From: Phytopseudomonas seleniipraecipitans
Lineage (GTDB): Bacteria; Pseudomonadota; Gammaproteobacteria; Pseudomonadales; Pseudomonadaceae
DNA: 64,000 bases
Reading direction: 5' to 3'
Assembly: GCF_900102335.1 (NCBI RefSeq)
Contig: NZ_FNBM01000002.1
Location: forward strand, 186,001 to 250,000
Shown here: positions 54,100-64,000 of the stretch, one piece after another
Position numbering within the stretch: the stretch's first letter is position 1
How the letters are laid out: every line of letters starts with the position of its first letter
Program-made: the position numbers and the translations under genes
Notes under the pieces: generated by a model
The model's input: the letters and a program-made list of their open reading frames with translations, nothing else
Database searches by the model: none
What the model was told of the DNA's origin: nothing

Positions 54100-56460
54100 T
54101 TAGAACGTCTGACCGAGGGAGAACTGGAATACTTGGGTGTCGGCGTCGTCGGGCTTCTTGACTGGCATTGCCAGACTGAAGCTCAGCGGACCAAGGGCGG
54201 TGATCCAGGTCACGCCCACACCAACCGAGCTGGCCAGGTTACCGAAATCGATGTCGCAGCTATCGCCACGGCTCTTCTGCCCGGAACTGCAGTCGGTATC
54301 GAATACGTTACCCACGTCCCAGAACAAGGCGGTACGCAGCGAACGCTGATCCTTGACGAATGGCAGCGGGAACAGCAACTCGGCACCACCCTGGATCAAC
54401 ACGTTACCACCGAACGGCAATGGATCCTGATCCGGGTCGGCCAGCGTGCCTTCATTACGCCCGGTACTTGGCGTACTGCGTGGGCCCAGACTGCTGTCTT
54501 CGAAACCACGCACCGAATTGAAGCCGCCGGCGTAGTAGTTCTCATAGAACGGCAATTTGCTGGTGGAGCCGAATGCGCCACCGTAGCCCAACTGCGTGTG
54601 GAAGCGCATGGTGTAGGTGTCGGTCAGCGGCTTGAATACCTGGCCGCGATAATCGAGCTTGTAGAAAGACAGGTCGCTCCCTGGCACGGTAGTTTCAAAC
54701 ACCAGGCTCTGCGAGTGGCCGCGGTTGGCCAACACGCCACGGTTCAGGGTCGACTCGGACCAGCCCGCGGAGGCCTTGAAGTTGAGGTACTTCTCACCTT
54801 CCTGACGAGTGAAGTCGAAGATCTCATCGACGGTGTAACGGCCGGTGTTGATCTCGTCCTGCTGTACGGTCAGGCCGTAGGTCAGGCGAGCTGTCTCGCT
54901 GATCGGGTAGCCGATGTTGATACCGGCGCCCAGGCTGTCGACCGAGTAGCTGGAAACGTCGACATCGAGCTCGTCATAGTCGGTAGTGCGGTAGAAGGCG
55001 TTGTAGCCCAGGCTCACACCATCTTCGGTCCAGTAAGGATCAACGAAACTGAAGTTGTAGCGGCTCTGGTATTCACTTCGGGTCAGGCCGAGGCTGACGC
55101 GGTTACCACTGCCGAGGAAGTTGTTCTGGGTAATCGAGCCACCGAGAATCAGACCGGCGTTCTGCGCGAAACCGACGCTGGCGGTAATCGAGCCAGAGGC
55201 TTGCTCTTCGACGCTGTAGTTGACGTCAATCTGGTCGTCAGTGCCAGGTACCTGCGGGGTCTCGACGTTGACTTCCTTGAAGAAGCCCAGACGTTCCAGG
55301 CGCACCTTGGATTGATCGATCAGGTAGGTCGAAGCCCAGCCGCCTTCCATCTGGCGCATCTCGCGACGCAGCACTTCATCTTCGGTCTTGGTGTTGCCAC
55401 GGAAGTTGACGCGATTGACATAGGCGCGCTTGCCCGGGTCGACGACGAAGGTGATCGATACCGAGTTGTCATCATTGTGCGGTTCCGGCACACCGTTGAC
55501 GTTGGCAAACGTATAACCCTCGTTACCAAGGCGGCGGGTGATCAGCTCGCTGGTGGTGGTCATCACCTTACGGGAGAACACCTGCCCTTCCTTGACCAGC
55601 AGCAACGCGCGGACTTCTTCTTCCGGCACCTTGAGGTCGCCGGACAATTTCACGTCGCGGACCGTGTACTTCTCACCTTCATCGATGTTGACGGTGATGT
55701 AGACGTGCTTCTTGTCCGGCGTGATGGACACCTGGGTAGAGGTGATGTCCATGTTGATGTAGCCGCGGTCCAGGTAGTAGGAACGCAGGCGCTCCAGGTC
55801 ACCGGAGAGTTTTTCGCGGGCGTACTTGTCGTCGTTCTTGAAGAACGACAGCCAGTTGGACGTCTTCAGCTCGAACAGATCGCCAAGGTCTTCGTCGGAA
55901 AAGACATTGTTGCCCACCACGTTGATGTGCTGGATGGCGGCAACAGTGCCCTCATTGATGTTGATCTTAAGCGCCACACGGTTGCGTGGCTGCGGGATCA
56001 CTTCGGCGTCGATTTCTGCGGAATAACGACCCTGCGCCACATACTGACGCTGCAGTTCGTTACGCACACCTTCGAGCGTGGCGCGCTGGAAAATCTCGCC
56101 CTCGGCGAGACCGGACTGATTCAGGCCCTTGAGCAGGTCATCACTGCTGATGGCCTTGTTGCCGTCGATTTCGATACTGGAAATCGACGGACGCTCGACC
56201 ACAGTGATGACCAGCACGTTGCCGTCGCGGCCGAGCTGGATGTCTTGGAAGAAGCCGGTCTTGAACAGTTCGCGGGTCGCCTCGACCAGGGTACGGTCAT
56301 CGGCGGCCTCGCCCACATTCAGCGGCAGTGCGCCAAACAGGCTGCCAGCGGACACGCGCTGCAGGCCGTTAACGCGAATATCGGAGATGGTGAAGGACTC
56401 GGCGTGAACTTCGGCGATCATCAATGCGGCAAGCACCGCAGGTAGCAGCAGACGTTTCAT
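54100..56460 (-). CDS. bamA: Outer-membrane protein assembly factor BamA
   Basis: A 786-residue Omp85 protein that inserts beta-barrels into the outer membrane. The signal peptide ends near AEVHA (residue 20). Five POTRA domains (about 21-420) are followed by a 16-strand barrel; the conserved (V/I)RG(F/Y) loop-6 motif reads SVRGFEDSS. The chain ends FQFSLGQTF with the terminal Phe needed for assembly. It lies between rseP and ompH. Confidence 0.97.
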   Translation of the reverse strand: MKRLLLPAVLAALMIAEVHAESFTISDIRVNGLQRVSAGSLFGALPLNVGEAADDRTLVEATRELFKTGFFQDIQLGRDGNVLVITVVERPSISSIEIDGNKAISSDDLLKGLNQSGLAEGEIFQRATLEGVRNELQRQYVAQGRYSAEIDAEVIPQPRNRVALKININEGTVAAIQHINVVGNNVFSDEDLGDLFELKTSNWLSFFKNDDKYAREKLSGDLERLRSYYLDRGYINMDITSTQVSITPDKKHVYITVNIDEGEKYTVRDVKLSGDLKVPEEEVRALLLVKEGQVFSRKVMTTTSELITRRLGNEGYTFANVNGVPEPHNDDNSVSITFVVDPGKRAYVNRVNFRGNTKTEDEVLRREMRQMEGGWASTYLIDQSKVRLERLGFFKEVNVETPQVPGTDDQIDVNYSVEEQASGSITASVGFAQNAGLILGGSITQNNFLGSGNRVSLGLTRSEYQSRYNFSFVDPYWTEDGVSLGYNAFYRTTDYDELDVDVSSYSVDSLGAGINIGYPISETARLTYGLTVQQDEINTGRYTVDEIFDFTRQEGEKYLNFKASAGWSESTLNRGVLANRGHSQSLVFETTVPGSDLSFYKLDYRGQVFKPLTDTYTMRFHTQLGYGGAFGSTSKLPFYENYYAGGFNSVRGFEDSSLGPRSTPSTGRNEGTLADPDQDPLPFGGNVLIQGGAELLFPLPFVKDQRSLRTALFWDVGNVFDTDCSSGQKSRGDSCDIDFGNLASSVGVGVTWITALGPLSFSLAMPVKKPDDADTQVFQFSLGQTF

Positions 56461-56532
56461 GAAGTCCTTTCTTATTCCAACTAACGATATGAAATCAGTC
56501 GTTCGAGACGAAAGATATTAATACAGCAGAGG

Positions 56533-57885
56533 TCACAGGCGCCCCAGGTCATTGACCAGAGCCAGCAACATCACCCCGATTACCAGGCTGATGCCGATTT
56601 GCATCCCCCAACCCTGCACCCGTTCGGAGAGCGGACGACCCCGCACCCACTCGACCAGGTAATAAAGCAGATGCCCCCCATCGAGAACCGGAATGGGCAG
56701 CAAATTGAGAACGCCCAGACTGATGCTCAGGTAGGCGAGGAAATTCAAGAAGTCCCCGAGGCCCGACTCGGCCGAAGCGCCCGCCACTTTAGCAATGGTT
56801 ATCGGCCCGCTCAAGTTTTTTACCGAGAGCTCGCCGAAGAGCATTTTCTTCAGCGAATCGAGGGTCAGGACGCTCATCGTCCAGGTACGCGACACCCCTT
56901 CACCCACGGCTTCAAGCGGGCCGTAGCTGACTTCGCGTAGCATGTGCGCCGGCCACTGCGCGGAGGCGACGCCAGCGCCCAGGTAACCGCTGACGGCCTC
57001 CCCTTCACCACGGCTAGCCAGGGTGACAGGCACGTCCAGGCGCTGACCATCGCGCTCCAGGGAAATCGACACGGCTTGACCAGGCAGCGCGCGCACACGG
57101 TCGACCAGATCCTGCCAATCGACCAGCGGTTTCTCGTTCAACGCCAGCAGCCTATCACCCATGCGCAGGCCTGCGGCTTGCGCTGGGCCTTCGGGGTCAA
57201 ACTCGGCCAGCACTGGCTCCAGGCTCGGTCGCCACGGGCGAATGCCCAGCGACGCAATCGGGTCCGGCTCGTTGGCGCCGCGCAGCCAGTTGTCCAGCTC
57301 GACACGATGAACCGCGTCCGCACCACCATCAGGATGGCGGGTGGTGATCATCAGCTCGCCGCTCTCACCCAGCCGTCGCACCAGCTGCAGGTTGACTGCA
57401 GACCAGCCCGACGTTGCCTTGCCGTTGATCGAAACGATTTCCTCGCCAGCTTGCAGACCCGCGATCTGCGCGAGGCTACCGGACTCAACCGCACCGATGA
57501 CCGGGCGCACCTGCTGGCTGCCGAGCATGGCCACGAACCAGAAGAACACCAGTGCCAAGGCGAAGTTGGCAGCCGGACCGGCTGCAACGATGGCGATCCG
57601 CTGCCCGACCGTTTTGCGATTGAACGATTGATCAACCAACGCGGCGGGAACGTCGCCCTCGCGCTCATCGAGCATCTTGACGTAGCCACCGAGTGGAATC
57701 GCGGCGATCACGAACTCCGTGCCCTGACGATCATGCCAGCGCACCAATGGCGTGCCGAAACCCACCGAAAAACGCAGCACCTTGACGCCGCAGCGCCTGG
57801 CTACCCAGAAATGACCGTACTCATGAAAAGTCACCAGCACCCCGAGCGCTACCAGGGTACCGACGATCATATACAGCGCGCTCAT
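56533..57885 (-). CDS. rseP: Site-2 protease RseP (intramembrane zinc protease)
   Basis: A 450-residue inner-membrane protease that cleaves anti-sigma factors (RseA/MucA) in envelope stress, also signal peptides. Zinc ligands His21 and His25 with Glu22 are in TFHEYGH; the third ligand is in [12 protein letters not shown]. Two PDZ domains lie at about 115-180 and 205-290. ATG 57885 gives [11 protein letters not shown]. It lies between dxr and bamA. Confidence 0.96.
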   Translation of the reverse strand: MSALYMIVGTLVALGVLVTFHEYGHFWVARRCGVKVLRFSVGFGTPLVRWHDRQGTEFVIAAIPLGGYVKMLDEREGDVPAALVDQSFNRKTVGQRIAIVAAGPAANFALALVFFWFVAMLGSQQVRPVIGAVESGSLAQIAGLQAGEEIVSINGKATSGWSAVNLQLVRRLGESGELMITTRHPDGGADAVHRVELDNWLRGANEPDPIASLGIRPWRPSLEPVLAEFDPEGPAQAAGLRMGDRLLALNEKPLVDWQDLVDRVRALPGQAVSISLERDGQRLDVPVTLASRGEGEAVSGYLGAGVASAQWPAHMLREVSYGPLEAVGEGVSRTWTMSVLTLDSLKKMLFGELSVKNLSGPITIAKVAGASAESGLGDFLNFLAYLSISLGVLNLLPIPVLDGGHLLYYLVEWVRGRPLSERVQGWGMQIGISLVIGVMLLALVNDLGRL

Positions 57886-59075
57886 GCCACCTCTCCACGA
57901 TTCAACCATTGCCCAGCCAGCTCCCGCGCACGGCGGTCGGCTTCAAGCACAGCGTCAAGGCATTCCACGGCAACTGCCGGCTCGGCCTCGAGCACGCCGT
58001 CAATGATACGCGCGATATCGGTAAAGCGAATCCGCCGCTCGAGGAATGCCGCCACTGCCACTTCGTTTGCGGCATTGAGCATGGCCGGGGCACTGCCGCC
58101 CGCCTCTGCTGCCTCACGCGCCAAGCGCAGACAGGGGAAGCGGGCATCGTCAGGGGCCTGGAAATCCAGGCGCGCGACAGTGAGCAGATCCAGCGGGGCA
58201 ACCCCGGAGTCGATCCGCTCCGGCCAGGCCAGTGCATGAGCGATGGGCGTGCGCATATCGGGATTGCCGAGCTGCGCGAGCATCGAGCCGTCGACATAAT
58301 CGACCAGCGAGTGAATGACGCTCTGCGGATGGATCACCACCTCGACCTGCTCGGGACGCGCATCGAACAGCCAGCAGGCCTCGATCAACTCCAGGCCCTT
58401 GTTCATCATGCTCGCCGAGTCCACCGAGATCTTGCGCCCCATCGACCAGTTGGGATGCGCACAGGCCTGCTCGGGCGTGACCGCATGCAGGGCTTCGGAG
58501 GACGTTTCCCGGAACGGACCACCCGAGGCGGTGAGCAGGATGCGACGTACGCCGACCGGCGCCAGGCCACGCGCGTAATCGTGTGGCAGGCACTGGAAGA
58601 TCGCGTTGTGTTCACTGTCGATGGGCAACAGCACGGCGCCGCTCTGGCGCACCGCACGCATAAACAGCGCACCGGACATCACCAACGCTTCCTTGTTGGC
58701 CAGCAAGACTTTCTTGCCTGCCTCCACAGCCGCCAATGTCGGCTTGAGGCCCGCCGCGCCAACGATGGCCGCCATCACGGCGTCCACCTCGGCATGCGCA
58801 GAAACCTCACACAGCCCGGGCTCACCGAACAACACACGAGTCGTCTGCCCGCCAGCCTGCAGGCGCTGCTGCAGGTCACGGGCTGCTGTGGCGTCAGCGA
58901 CCACGGCGAAGCGTGGCTGATGGATCAGGCACAGCGCTTCCAGTTCGGCCACGCGACTGAATGCCGACAAGGCGAAAACCTGGTAACGAGACGGGTGACG
59001 GGCGATGACGTCGAGCGTGCTGAGACCAATGGAGCCTGTGGCGCCCAATACGGTAATGCGCTGCAACTGACTCAC
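57882..59075 (-). CDS. dxr: 1-deoxy-D-xylulose 5-phosphate reductoisomerase
   Basis: A 397-residue NADPH enzyme of the MEP isoprenoid pathway. [13 protein letters not shown] is the nucleotide-binding loop, and [14 protein letters not shown] and TASGGPFRE hold the metal and substrate site. It overlaps rseP and cdsA by four bases each, forming the cdsA-dxr-rseP chain. Confidence 0.97.
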   Translation of the reverse strand: MSQLQRITVLGATGSIGLSTLDVIARHPSRYQVFALSAFSRVAELEALCLIHQPRFAVVADATAARDLQQRLQAGGQTTRVLFGEPGLCEVSAHAEVDAVMAAIVGAAGLKPTLAAVEAGKKVLLANKEALVMSGALFMRAVRQSGAVLLPIDSEHNAIFQCLPHDYARGLAPVGVRRILLTASGGPFRETSSEALHAVTPEQACAHPNWSMGRKISVDSASMMNKGLELIEACWLFDARPEQVEVVIHPQSVIHSLVDYVDGSMLAQLGNPDMRTPIAHALAWPERIDSGVAPLDLLTVARLDFQAPDDARFPCLRLAREAAEAGGSAPAMLNAANEVAVAAFLERRIRFTDIARIIDGVLEAEPAVAVECLDAVLEADRRARELAGQWLNRGEVA

Positions 59076-59887
59076 AATGTGCCCCAGCCAGCCAGCAACA
59101 GCAGCACGGCAAACACCGGGACGGCTGCGGTCAAGCTGTCGATTCGATCGAGTACGCCGCCGTGGCCTGGCAGCAGGTTGCTGCTGTCCTTGATACCGGA
59201 CTGACGCTTGAACATGCTTTCGGTCAGGTCACCAACCACGGAAATCAGCACCACCAGCGCAGCGGCTGGCAACGCCAGCATGAACACACCAGACGGCCAG
59301 CCACGGTAGATACCCACCACGAAAGTCATCAGCAAACTGAGCAACAACCCACCGATCAGACCCTCCCAGCTTTTGCCTGGGCTGACACGTGGAGCCAGCT
59401 TGCGCTTGCCAAAGCGCTTGCCCGAGAAATACGCGCCGATGTCCGCGACCCAGACCAACGCCATCACCGCAAGGATCAGCCAGTTGGCCAGCGGCCATTG
59501 CTTCAGCACCACAAGCCCTTGCCAGGCCGGTAGCAGAATCAGCAGGCCAATCAGCAAGCTGCCTGGCAGGCCGCCCCAGTAGCGGCTGCTTTGCGGGTAG
59601 GTGAGCACCAGAAACGTGGCGAATATCCACCACAACACGCCCACCGCCAACACCCATGGCGCCAGCATCGGCAGGCTATACAACAGATAAATCCCCAGCC
59701 CGACCACCACTGCGTAAGTAACACGCAACGACTGAGTGGCGAAGCCAGCCAGGCGCGCCCACTCCCATGCACCGAGCACCACGACTGCGCCGATGAACAG
59801 CGCAAAGGCTGCGCCTTCAAGCAGGAAAAAACCCGCCAGGGCAATCGGCAACAGGATCAATGCGGTAATGATTCGCTGCTTGAGCAT
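59072..59887 (-). CDS. cdsA: Phosphatidate cytidylyltransferase
   Basis: A 271-residue membrane enzyme making CDP-diacylglycerol. It has about seven to eight hydrophobic spans, and the C-terminal signature [28 protein letters not shown] is present. It abuts uppS (one-base overlap). It provides the precursor for all phospholipids. Confidence 0.95.
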   Translation of the reverse strand: MLKQRIITALILLPIALAGFFLLEGAAFALFIGAVVVLGAWEWARLAGFATQSLRVTYAVVVGLGIYLLYSLPMLAPWVLAVGVLWWIFATFLVLTYPQSSRYWGGLPGSLLIGLLILLPAWQGLVVLKQWPLANWLILAVMALVWVADIGAYFSGKRFGKRKLAPRVSPGKSWEGLIGGLLLSLLMTFVVGIYRGWPSGVFMLALPAAALVVLISVVGDLTESMFKRQSGIKDSSNLLPGHGGVLDRIDSLTAAVPVFAVLLLLAGWGTL

Positions 59888-60651
59888 CAGGCGCGGGCCT
59901 CGGCTTCGACTTGTTCGCTGGTTTTACCAAAACGCCGCTGACGCTTGGCGAAGTCCACCAGCGCTGCGCGCATGGCGTCGTGCTTGAAGTCCGGCCACAA
60001 CAGATCGGAGAAATACAATTCACTGTAGGCCATCTGCCAGAGCAGGAAATTGCTGACCCGATGCTCGCCGCCCGTACGGATGCACAGGTCAGGCAAGGGC
60101 TGATCACCGGTGACCAGGCAGCTCTGCAGCAACCCCGGCGTGATGTCCTCAGGCTGCAAATGACCGCCCTGAACCTCGCGAGCCAGGCGCTGAGCGGCCT
60201 GCGCAATATCCCACTGACCACCGTAATTCGCAGCGATCTGCAGGATAAGGCGCTTTTCGCCAGCAGCGCCCGACGTCCTGGCTTCGGCTTCGCGCATGGC
60301 GGCTTGCAGCTCAGGATGGAAGCGCGAACGGTCTCCGATGATACGCAGACTGATACCGTTCTCGTCGAGCTTGCGGGTCTCCCTGCGCAAAGCGCTGAGG
60401 AACAACTCCATCAGCGCGCCAACTTCGTCGGCAGGCCGCTGCCAGTTCTCACTGGAGAAGGCGAACAGGGTCAATACCTCGACCCCGGACTCGGCGCACA
60501 CCTCAATGACTGCACGCACCGCGTCGACGCCCGCCTTGTGACCGGCCACGCCGGGCAGCAGGCGCTTGCGCGCCCAGCGGTTATTACCGTCCATAATGAT
60601 CGCCACGTGCCGTGGAACGGCCATCACGGCACCGACTTTACAATTGTCCAT
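59887..60651 (-). CDS. uppS: Undecaprenyl diphosphate synthase
   Basis: A 254-residue cis-prenyltransferase making the C55 carrier lipid precursor. The catalytic Asp is in IIMDGNNRWA; FAFSSENW and IRTGGEHRVSNFLLWQ are the other family motifs. The start at 60651 follows CCAGGAA. It lies between frr and cdsA. Confidence 0.96.
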   Translation of the reverse strand: MDNCKVGAVMAVPRHVAIIMDGNNRWARKRLLPGVAGHKAGVDAVRAVIEVCAESGVEVLTLFAFSSENWQRPADEVGALMELFLSALRRETRKLDENGISLRIIGDRSRFHPELQAAMREAEARTSGAAGEKRLILQIAANYGGQWDIAQAAQRLAREVQGGHLQPEDITPGLLQSCLVTGDQPLPDLCIRTGGEHRVSNFLLWQMAYSELYFSDLLWPDFKHDAMRAALVDFAKRQRRFGKTSEQVEAEARA

Positions 60652-60667
60652 GGCGACTTCCTGGCCG

Positions 60668-61225
60668 TCAGACGGCCATCAGATCCGCTTCTTTCTGCTT
60701 AACGGCGGTCTCGATCTCGCCCACGAACTTGTCAGTCAGCTTCTGTACATCGTCCGCTGCGCGACGCTCTTCGTCTTCGCTGATTTCCTTCTCTTTGACC
60801 AGATCCTTGAGCTGACTCAGCGCATCACGACGAATGTTGCGCACAGCTACGCGGGCATCTTCAGCGGCGTCACGCGCCTGCTTGGTGAAGCCCTTACGGG
60901 TTTCTTCGGTCAGTGCCGGCATGGAAATCAGCAGCAGCTCGCCAAGGTTGGTCGGATTGAAGCCCAGACCGGAGCTCTGGATCGCTTTGTCCACCGCTGC
61001 CAGCATGTTGCGCTCGAACGCGACAACCTGAAGGGTACGCGAGTCTTTTACAGTGACACTGGCAACCTGATTCAACGGTGTATCTGCGCCGTAGTAAGGC
61101 ACCATCACACCACCGAGAATGCTCGGGTGGGCCTGACCAGTGCGGATGCGGCTGAATGCGTGGGCCAGCGATTCCAGACTCTTCTGCATGCGCGTTTGCG
61201 CGTCTTTCTTGATTTCGTTGATCAT
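60668..61225 (-). CDS. frr: Ribosome recycling factor
   Basis: A 185-residue factor that, with EF-G, splits terminated ribosomes. The protein shows the typical three-helix bundle with [19 protein letters not shown] and [27 protein letters not shown]. It overlaps pyrH by four bases. Confidence 0.97.
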   Translation of the reverse strand: MINEIKKDAQTRMQKSLESLAHAFSRIRTGQAHPSILGGVMVPYYGADTPLNQVASVTVKDSRTLQVVAFERNMLAAVDKAIQSSGLGFNPTNLGELLLISMPALTEETRKGFTKQARDAAEDARVAVRNIRRDALSQLKDLVKEKEISEDEERRAADDVQKLTDKFVGEIETAVKQKEADLMAV

Positions 61226-61965
61226 TCTTTATTTCCCTCGACCAAAGTACCTTCGGCGCCGCCCACCACGACATTGAGCAGGGCACCTGGCTTGTTCATA
61301 TTGAAAACACGCAACGGCATATTATGGTCACGGCACAGGCAAATAGCCGTCAGATCCATAACGCCCAGTTTGCGATCGAGCACCTCGTCATAGGTGAGGC
61401 GATCGAATTTTTCCGCATGCGGGTCCTTGAATGGATCGGCAGTGTACACACCATCCACCTTGGTTGCCTTCAGCACCACATCGGCGTCGATCTCGATACC
61501 ACGCAGGCAGGCCGCCGAGTCGGTGGTGAAGAACGGATTACCAGTGCCAGCAGCGAAAATCACCACCTCACCGGTCTTCAGGTGGCGCATGGCCTTGCGA
61601 CGATCATAGTGATCGGTGACACCAACCATCGAGATGGCAGACATGACCAACGCGGGGATATTCGAGCGTTCCAGCGCATCACGCATGGCCAGGGCGTTCA
61701 TCACCGTGGCGAGCATGCCCATGTGGTCACCGGTTACCCGGTCCATGCCAGCAGCGCTCAATGCAGCGCCGCGGAACAGGTTGCCGCCGCCGATCACTAC
61801 GCCAACCTGCACACCAATGCCGACCAGCTGGCCGACTTCCAGCGCCATGCGATCCAGCACCTTGGGATCGATACCGAAATCTTCAGACCCCATCAGGGCC
61901 TCGCCGCTGAGTTTGAGCAGAATGCGCTTGTAGCGCGGTTGACGACCACTCACCTGCTGAGCCAT
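61222..61965 (-). CDS. pyrH: UMP kinase
   Basis: A 247-residue hexameric amino-acid-kinase fold enzyme phosphorylating [16 protein letters not shown] is the phosphate loop, [13 protein letters not shown] the UMP site, and [15 protein letters not shown] the ATP site. It lies between tsf and frr in the rpsB-tsf-pyrH-frr order, with a tsf terminator upstream. Confidence 0.97.
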   Translation of the reverse strand: MAQQVSGRQPRYKRILLKLSGEALMGSEDFGIDPKVLDRMALEVGQLVGIGVQVGVVIGGGNLFRGAALSAAGMDRVTGDHMGMLATVMNALAMRDALERSNIPALVMSAISMVGVTDHYDRRKAMRHLKTGEVVIFAAGTGNPFFTTDSAACLRGIEIDADVVLKATKVDGVYTADPFKDPHAEKFDRLTYDEVLDRKLGVMDLTAICLCRDHNMPLRVFNMNKPGALLNVVVGGAEGTLVEGNKE

Positions 61966-62093
61966 TACCAGTCTCTCCTGCGGCGTAAGAAAGCGTGCGA
62001 GCCCGATGGCTCACCCATATCGAGCGCTTCGACAGCGCTCACGACCGTTCGTGCCCTGGGCACCAACCGCCGCTCTGAAAAAAATCCCCTTTG

Positions 62094-62128
62094 AAAAAGA
62101 GGCCGCGCGCGTGAGCGGGCAGCCTCTT
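62094..62128 (-). terminator. tsf terminator
   Basis: AAGAGGC (62097-62103) pairs with GCCTCTT (62122-62128), with further GC pairing inside. On the minus strand it is followed by TTTTTC, between the tsf stop and the pyrH start. Confidence 0.85.
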
Positions 62129-62156
62129 CTGGGGCACTAGCTGAGACGCCTGCTGC

Positions 62157-63020
62157 TTACTGCTTGCTGGCAGCAACCTGAGCAGCAACTTCAGCAGCGA
62201 AGTCGTTCTCGGCCTTCTCGATGCCTTCGCCCACTTCGTAACGTACGAAGGAAACGATTTCAGCACCGGCTTTCTTGACCAGCTCACCGACCTTGACTTC
62301 CGGGTCCATGATGAACGCTTGCTCAACCAGGCTGGCTTCAGCCAGGAACTTGTTGATACGGCCTTTGATCATGTTCTCGACGATGTTTTCCGGCTTGCCA
62401 GCGATCTTGTCGGCATTCAGCTGCAGGAAGATTTCTTTTTCCTTGGCAACCAGCTCTTCCGAGACCTGATCCGGGGAAACAACGGCCGGGTTGGAGGCAG
62501 CAACGTGCATGGCAACGTGCTTGGCCAGCTCGTCGTTACCGCCTTTCAGAACGACCAGAACACCGATACGGTGGCCGTGCAGGTAGGCACCAACGGTTTC
62601 GCCAGAAACGGCGCTCAGGCGACGGATATTGACGTTCTCGCCGCACTTGGCGACCAGCGCTTCACGAGCCGACTCGCGAGAAGCGATCAGCGGAGCGACG
62701 TCGGTCAGGTTCTGAGTGAAGGCTTCATCCAGGCTGTCTTTTACGAAGCCTTTGAAGTCGTCCTGCAGAGCCAGGAAGTCGGTCTGCGAGTTGACTTCGA
62801 TGATCAGGCCGCGGCCACCTTCGACGCGAGCGGCGATAGCGCCTTCAGCGGCGATGTTACCGGCTTTCTTGGCAGCCTTGATGGCGCCCGAAGCACGCAT
62901 GTCATCAATGGCTTTTTCGATGTCGCCGCCAGCGGCAACCAGGGCCTTCTTGCATTCCATCATGCCTTGGCCGGTACGCTCGCGCAGTTCTTTAACCAGG
63001 GCTGCAGTGATCTCTGCCAT
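62157..63020 (-). CDS. tsf: Elongation factor Ts
   Basis: A 287-residue guanine-nucleotide exchange factor for EF-Tu. The N-terminal domain has LVKELRERTGQGMMECKKAL and the exchange motif QTDFLAL (about residue 80). The coiled-coil and C-domain follow (KVGELVKKAGAEIVSFVRYEVGEG). It follows rpsB after a hairpin. Confidence 0.98.
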   Translation of the reverse strand: MAEITAALVKELRERTGQGMMECKKALVAAGGDIEKAIDDMRASGAIKAAKKAGNIAAEGAIAARVEGGRGLIIEVNSQTDFLALQDDFKGFVKDSLDEAFTQNLTDVAPLIASRESAREALVAKCGENVNIRRLSAVSGETVGAYLHGHRIGVLVVLKGGNDELAKHVAMHVAASNPAVVSPDQVSEELVAKEKEIFLQLNADKIAGKPENIVENMIKGRINKFLAEASLVEQAFIMDPEVKVGELVKKAGAEIVSFVRYEVGEGIEKAENDFAAEVAAQVAASKQ

Positions 63021-63087
63021 TTTGAAAATCCTCTTGGTAGGTCTTCAACCATCGCCCGTCATACAGGCGATCAAATCTGTGAGTGGC

Positions 63088-63112
63088 AAAAAGGGGGCCT
63101 AGCCCCCTTTTT
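63088..63112 (-). terminator. Terminator or attenuator between rpsB and tsf
   Basis: AAAAAGGGGGC (63088-63098) pairs perfectly with GCCCCCTTTTT (63102-63112) around CTA. It resembles an intrinsic terminator on both strands. Placed inside the rpsB-tsf unit it probably causes partial termination. Confidence 0.8.
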
Positions 63113-63148
63113 GCGCAGCGCATAACACTAAATGCTCTGCGTTACCGC

Positions 63149-63892
63149 TTAGCCTTCGGCAGCTGCTGCAGCCGGTGCTTCTTCAACGAACGCTTCGGTA
63201 GCGCCGCCAACGTTGCTACGACCACGAACTACGGCGTCGGCCATTGCACCCATGTACAGCTGGATGGCGCGGATGGCGTCGTCGTTACCCGGGATGATGT
63301 AGTCAACGCCTTCTGGGCTGCTGTTGGTATCGACAATGCCGATGACCGGGATGCCCAGCTTGTTGGCTTCGGTGATCGCGATGCGCTCGTGATCAACGTC
63401 GATGACGAACAGAGCGTCCGGCAGACCGCCCATGTCCTTGATACCACCCAGGCTGCGATCCAGTTTTTCCAGATCACGGGTGCGCATCAGCGCTTCTTTC
63501 TTGGTCAGCTTGGTGAAGGTGCCGTCCTGGGACTGCACTTCCAGATCACGCAGACGCTTGATCGAGGCACGGATGGTTTTGAAGTTGGTGAGCATGCCGC
63601 CCAACCAGCGGTGATCGACGAACGGCGAGCCGCAACGAGCAGCTTCTTCGCGAACGATCTTGCCAGCGGAACGCTTGGTGCCGACGAACAGAATCTTGTT
63701 CTTGCCAGCAGCCAGCTTCTCAACGAACGACAGGGCGTCGTTGAACATCGGCAGGGTTTTTTCGAGGTTGATAATGTGAATCTTGTTACGCGCGCCGAAA
63801 ATGTACTTGCCCATTTTCGGGTTCCAGTAACGGGTCTGGTGACCGAAGTGCACACCGGCCTTCAGCATATCGCGCATGTTGACTTGGGACAT
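63149..63892 (-). CDS. rpsB: 30S ribosomal protein S2
   Basis: A 247-residue small-subunit protein. The family start [27 protein letters not shown] and [16 protein letters not shown] are clear, with [13 protein letters not shown] and [20 protein letters not shown] later. The C-terminus is Ala/Glu-rich. ATG 63892 is the family start; the frame extends to 63955. It heads the rpsB-tsf-pyrH-frr-uppS block. Confidence 0.98.
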   Translation of the reverse strand: MSQVNMRDMLKAGVHFGHQTRYWNPKMGKYIFGARNKIHIINLEKTLPMFNDALSFVEKLAAGKNKILFVGTKRSAGKIVREEAARCGSPFVDHRWLGGMLTNFKTIRASIKRLRDLEVQSQDGTFTKLTKKEALMRTRDLEKLDRSLGGIKDMGGLPDALFVIDVDHERIAITEANKLGIPVIGIVDTNSSPEGVDYIIPGNDDAIRAIQLYMGAMADAVVRGRSNVGGATEAFVEEAPAAAAAEG

Positions 63893-64000
63893 GATAGTTC
63901 CTTGATAAGTCGGGTTAGGCCTCCACGCGTCCCAATTTCCAACCCTTGCGGGCACCCAGGAAATCGTGTCGACACGTGTGTGGGGTTAAGCTTTCGGGGT
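63893..64000 (-). promoter_or_regulatory. rpsB 5' leader (incomplete)
   Basis: About 108 nt upstream of rpsB lie in the window. A ribosome site AAGGAAC precedes the ATG. A perfect 12-bp palindrome (CGTGTCGACACG, 63965-63976) and a GCCCGCAAGGGTTGG stem-like region occur. In E. coli S2 represses its own operon through the leader; a similar element may be here. No promoter was identified. Confidence 0.35.

Noticed and set aside
54088..56445. A 785-codon open frame antisense to bamA
   Set aside because: Same cause: a shadow of bamA codon bias. No domain or ribosome site supports it.

Overview
The window is a stretch of ordinary Pseudomonas-type chromosome (high GC, dense, mostly core genes). Gene content and order are diagnostic: cysZ/trxB, slyD-ackA-pta, truD-surE-pcm-nlpD-rpoS, adhC-fghA with a divergent LysR gene, eno-ftsB-ispD, and the long lpx/bam block from rpsB to accA are all arranged as in pseudomonads. 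No phage, insertion sequence, CRISPR array, tRNA or rRNA was seen. I cannot name the species.

Layout. 1-11.1 kb: start of trxB, cysZ, a GT4 glycosyltransferase, glutathione peroxidase, slyD, a DUF3565 protein, ackA-pta, a PlsC-type acyltransferase, a receiver-PAS-GGDEF protein, an OmpA-family lipoprotein and a metallo-hydrolase. 11.3-17.9 kb: an accessory-looking lipid module (DUF1329, DUF1302, acyl-CoA ligase, divergent thiolase) whose control region holds a sigma54-like promoter, GATC-centred palindromes and two Crc/Hfq-type A-rich motifs. 17.9-26.2 kb: LysE exporter, hprA, rsmC, a TMEM165/GDT1 manganese exporter behind a yybP-ykoY riboswitch, an M48 lipoprotein, a degenerate SRAP protein with two small partners, a second acyltransferase and a YajG-type lipoprotein. 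26.7-34.2 kb: mqo facing rpoS, then (minus strand) nlpD, DUF368/PopT, pcm, surE, truD, ispF. 34.3-37.8 kb: formaldehyde detoxification (fghA, adhC, LysR regulator) and an HPF-like protein. 38.0-64.0 kb: one long minus-strand block: ispD, ftsB, eno, kdsA, pyrG, tilS, accA, dnaE, rnhB, lpxB, lpxA, fabZ, lpxD, ompH, bamA, rseP, dxr, cdsA, uppS, frr, pyrH, tsf, rpsB.

Functionally the right half builds the envelope: lipid A (lpxA/B/D, fabZ, kdsA), outer-membrane assembly (bamA, ompH, rseP), isoprenoid carrier lipid (dxr, ispD, ispF, uppS, and the DUF368 carrier translocase), phospholipid (cdsA, accA) and division (ftsB, nlpD), with translation factors at its head. The left half is acetate and acetyl-CoA metabolism, redox defence and lipid handling.

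Most worth following: the regulatory region of the DUF1302/DUF1329 module; the SRAP protein that has lost three of four active-site residues; the manganese riboswitch, in which two alternative pairings of one strand can be read directly; a terminator hairpin facing trxB; strong hairpins before fghA and rpoS; and the mqo-rpoS junction, where rsmZ/fdxA would be expected. I did not find an obviously new multi-gene system of the defence or mobile-element kind.
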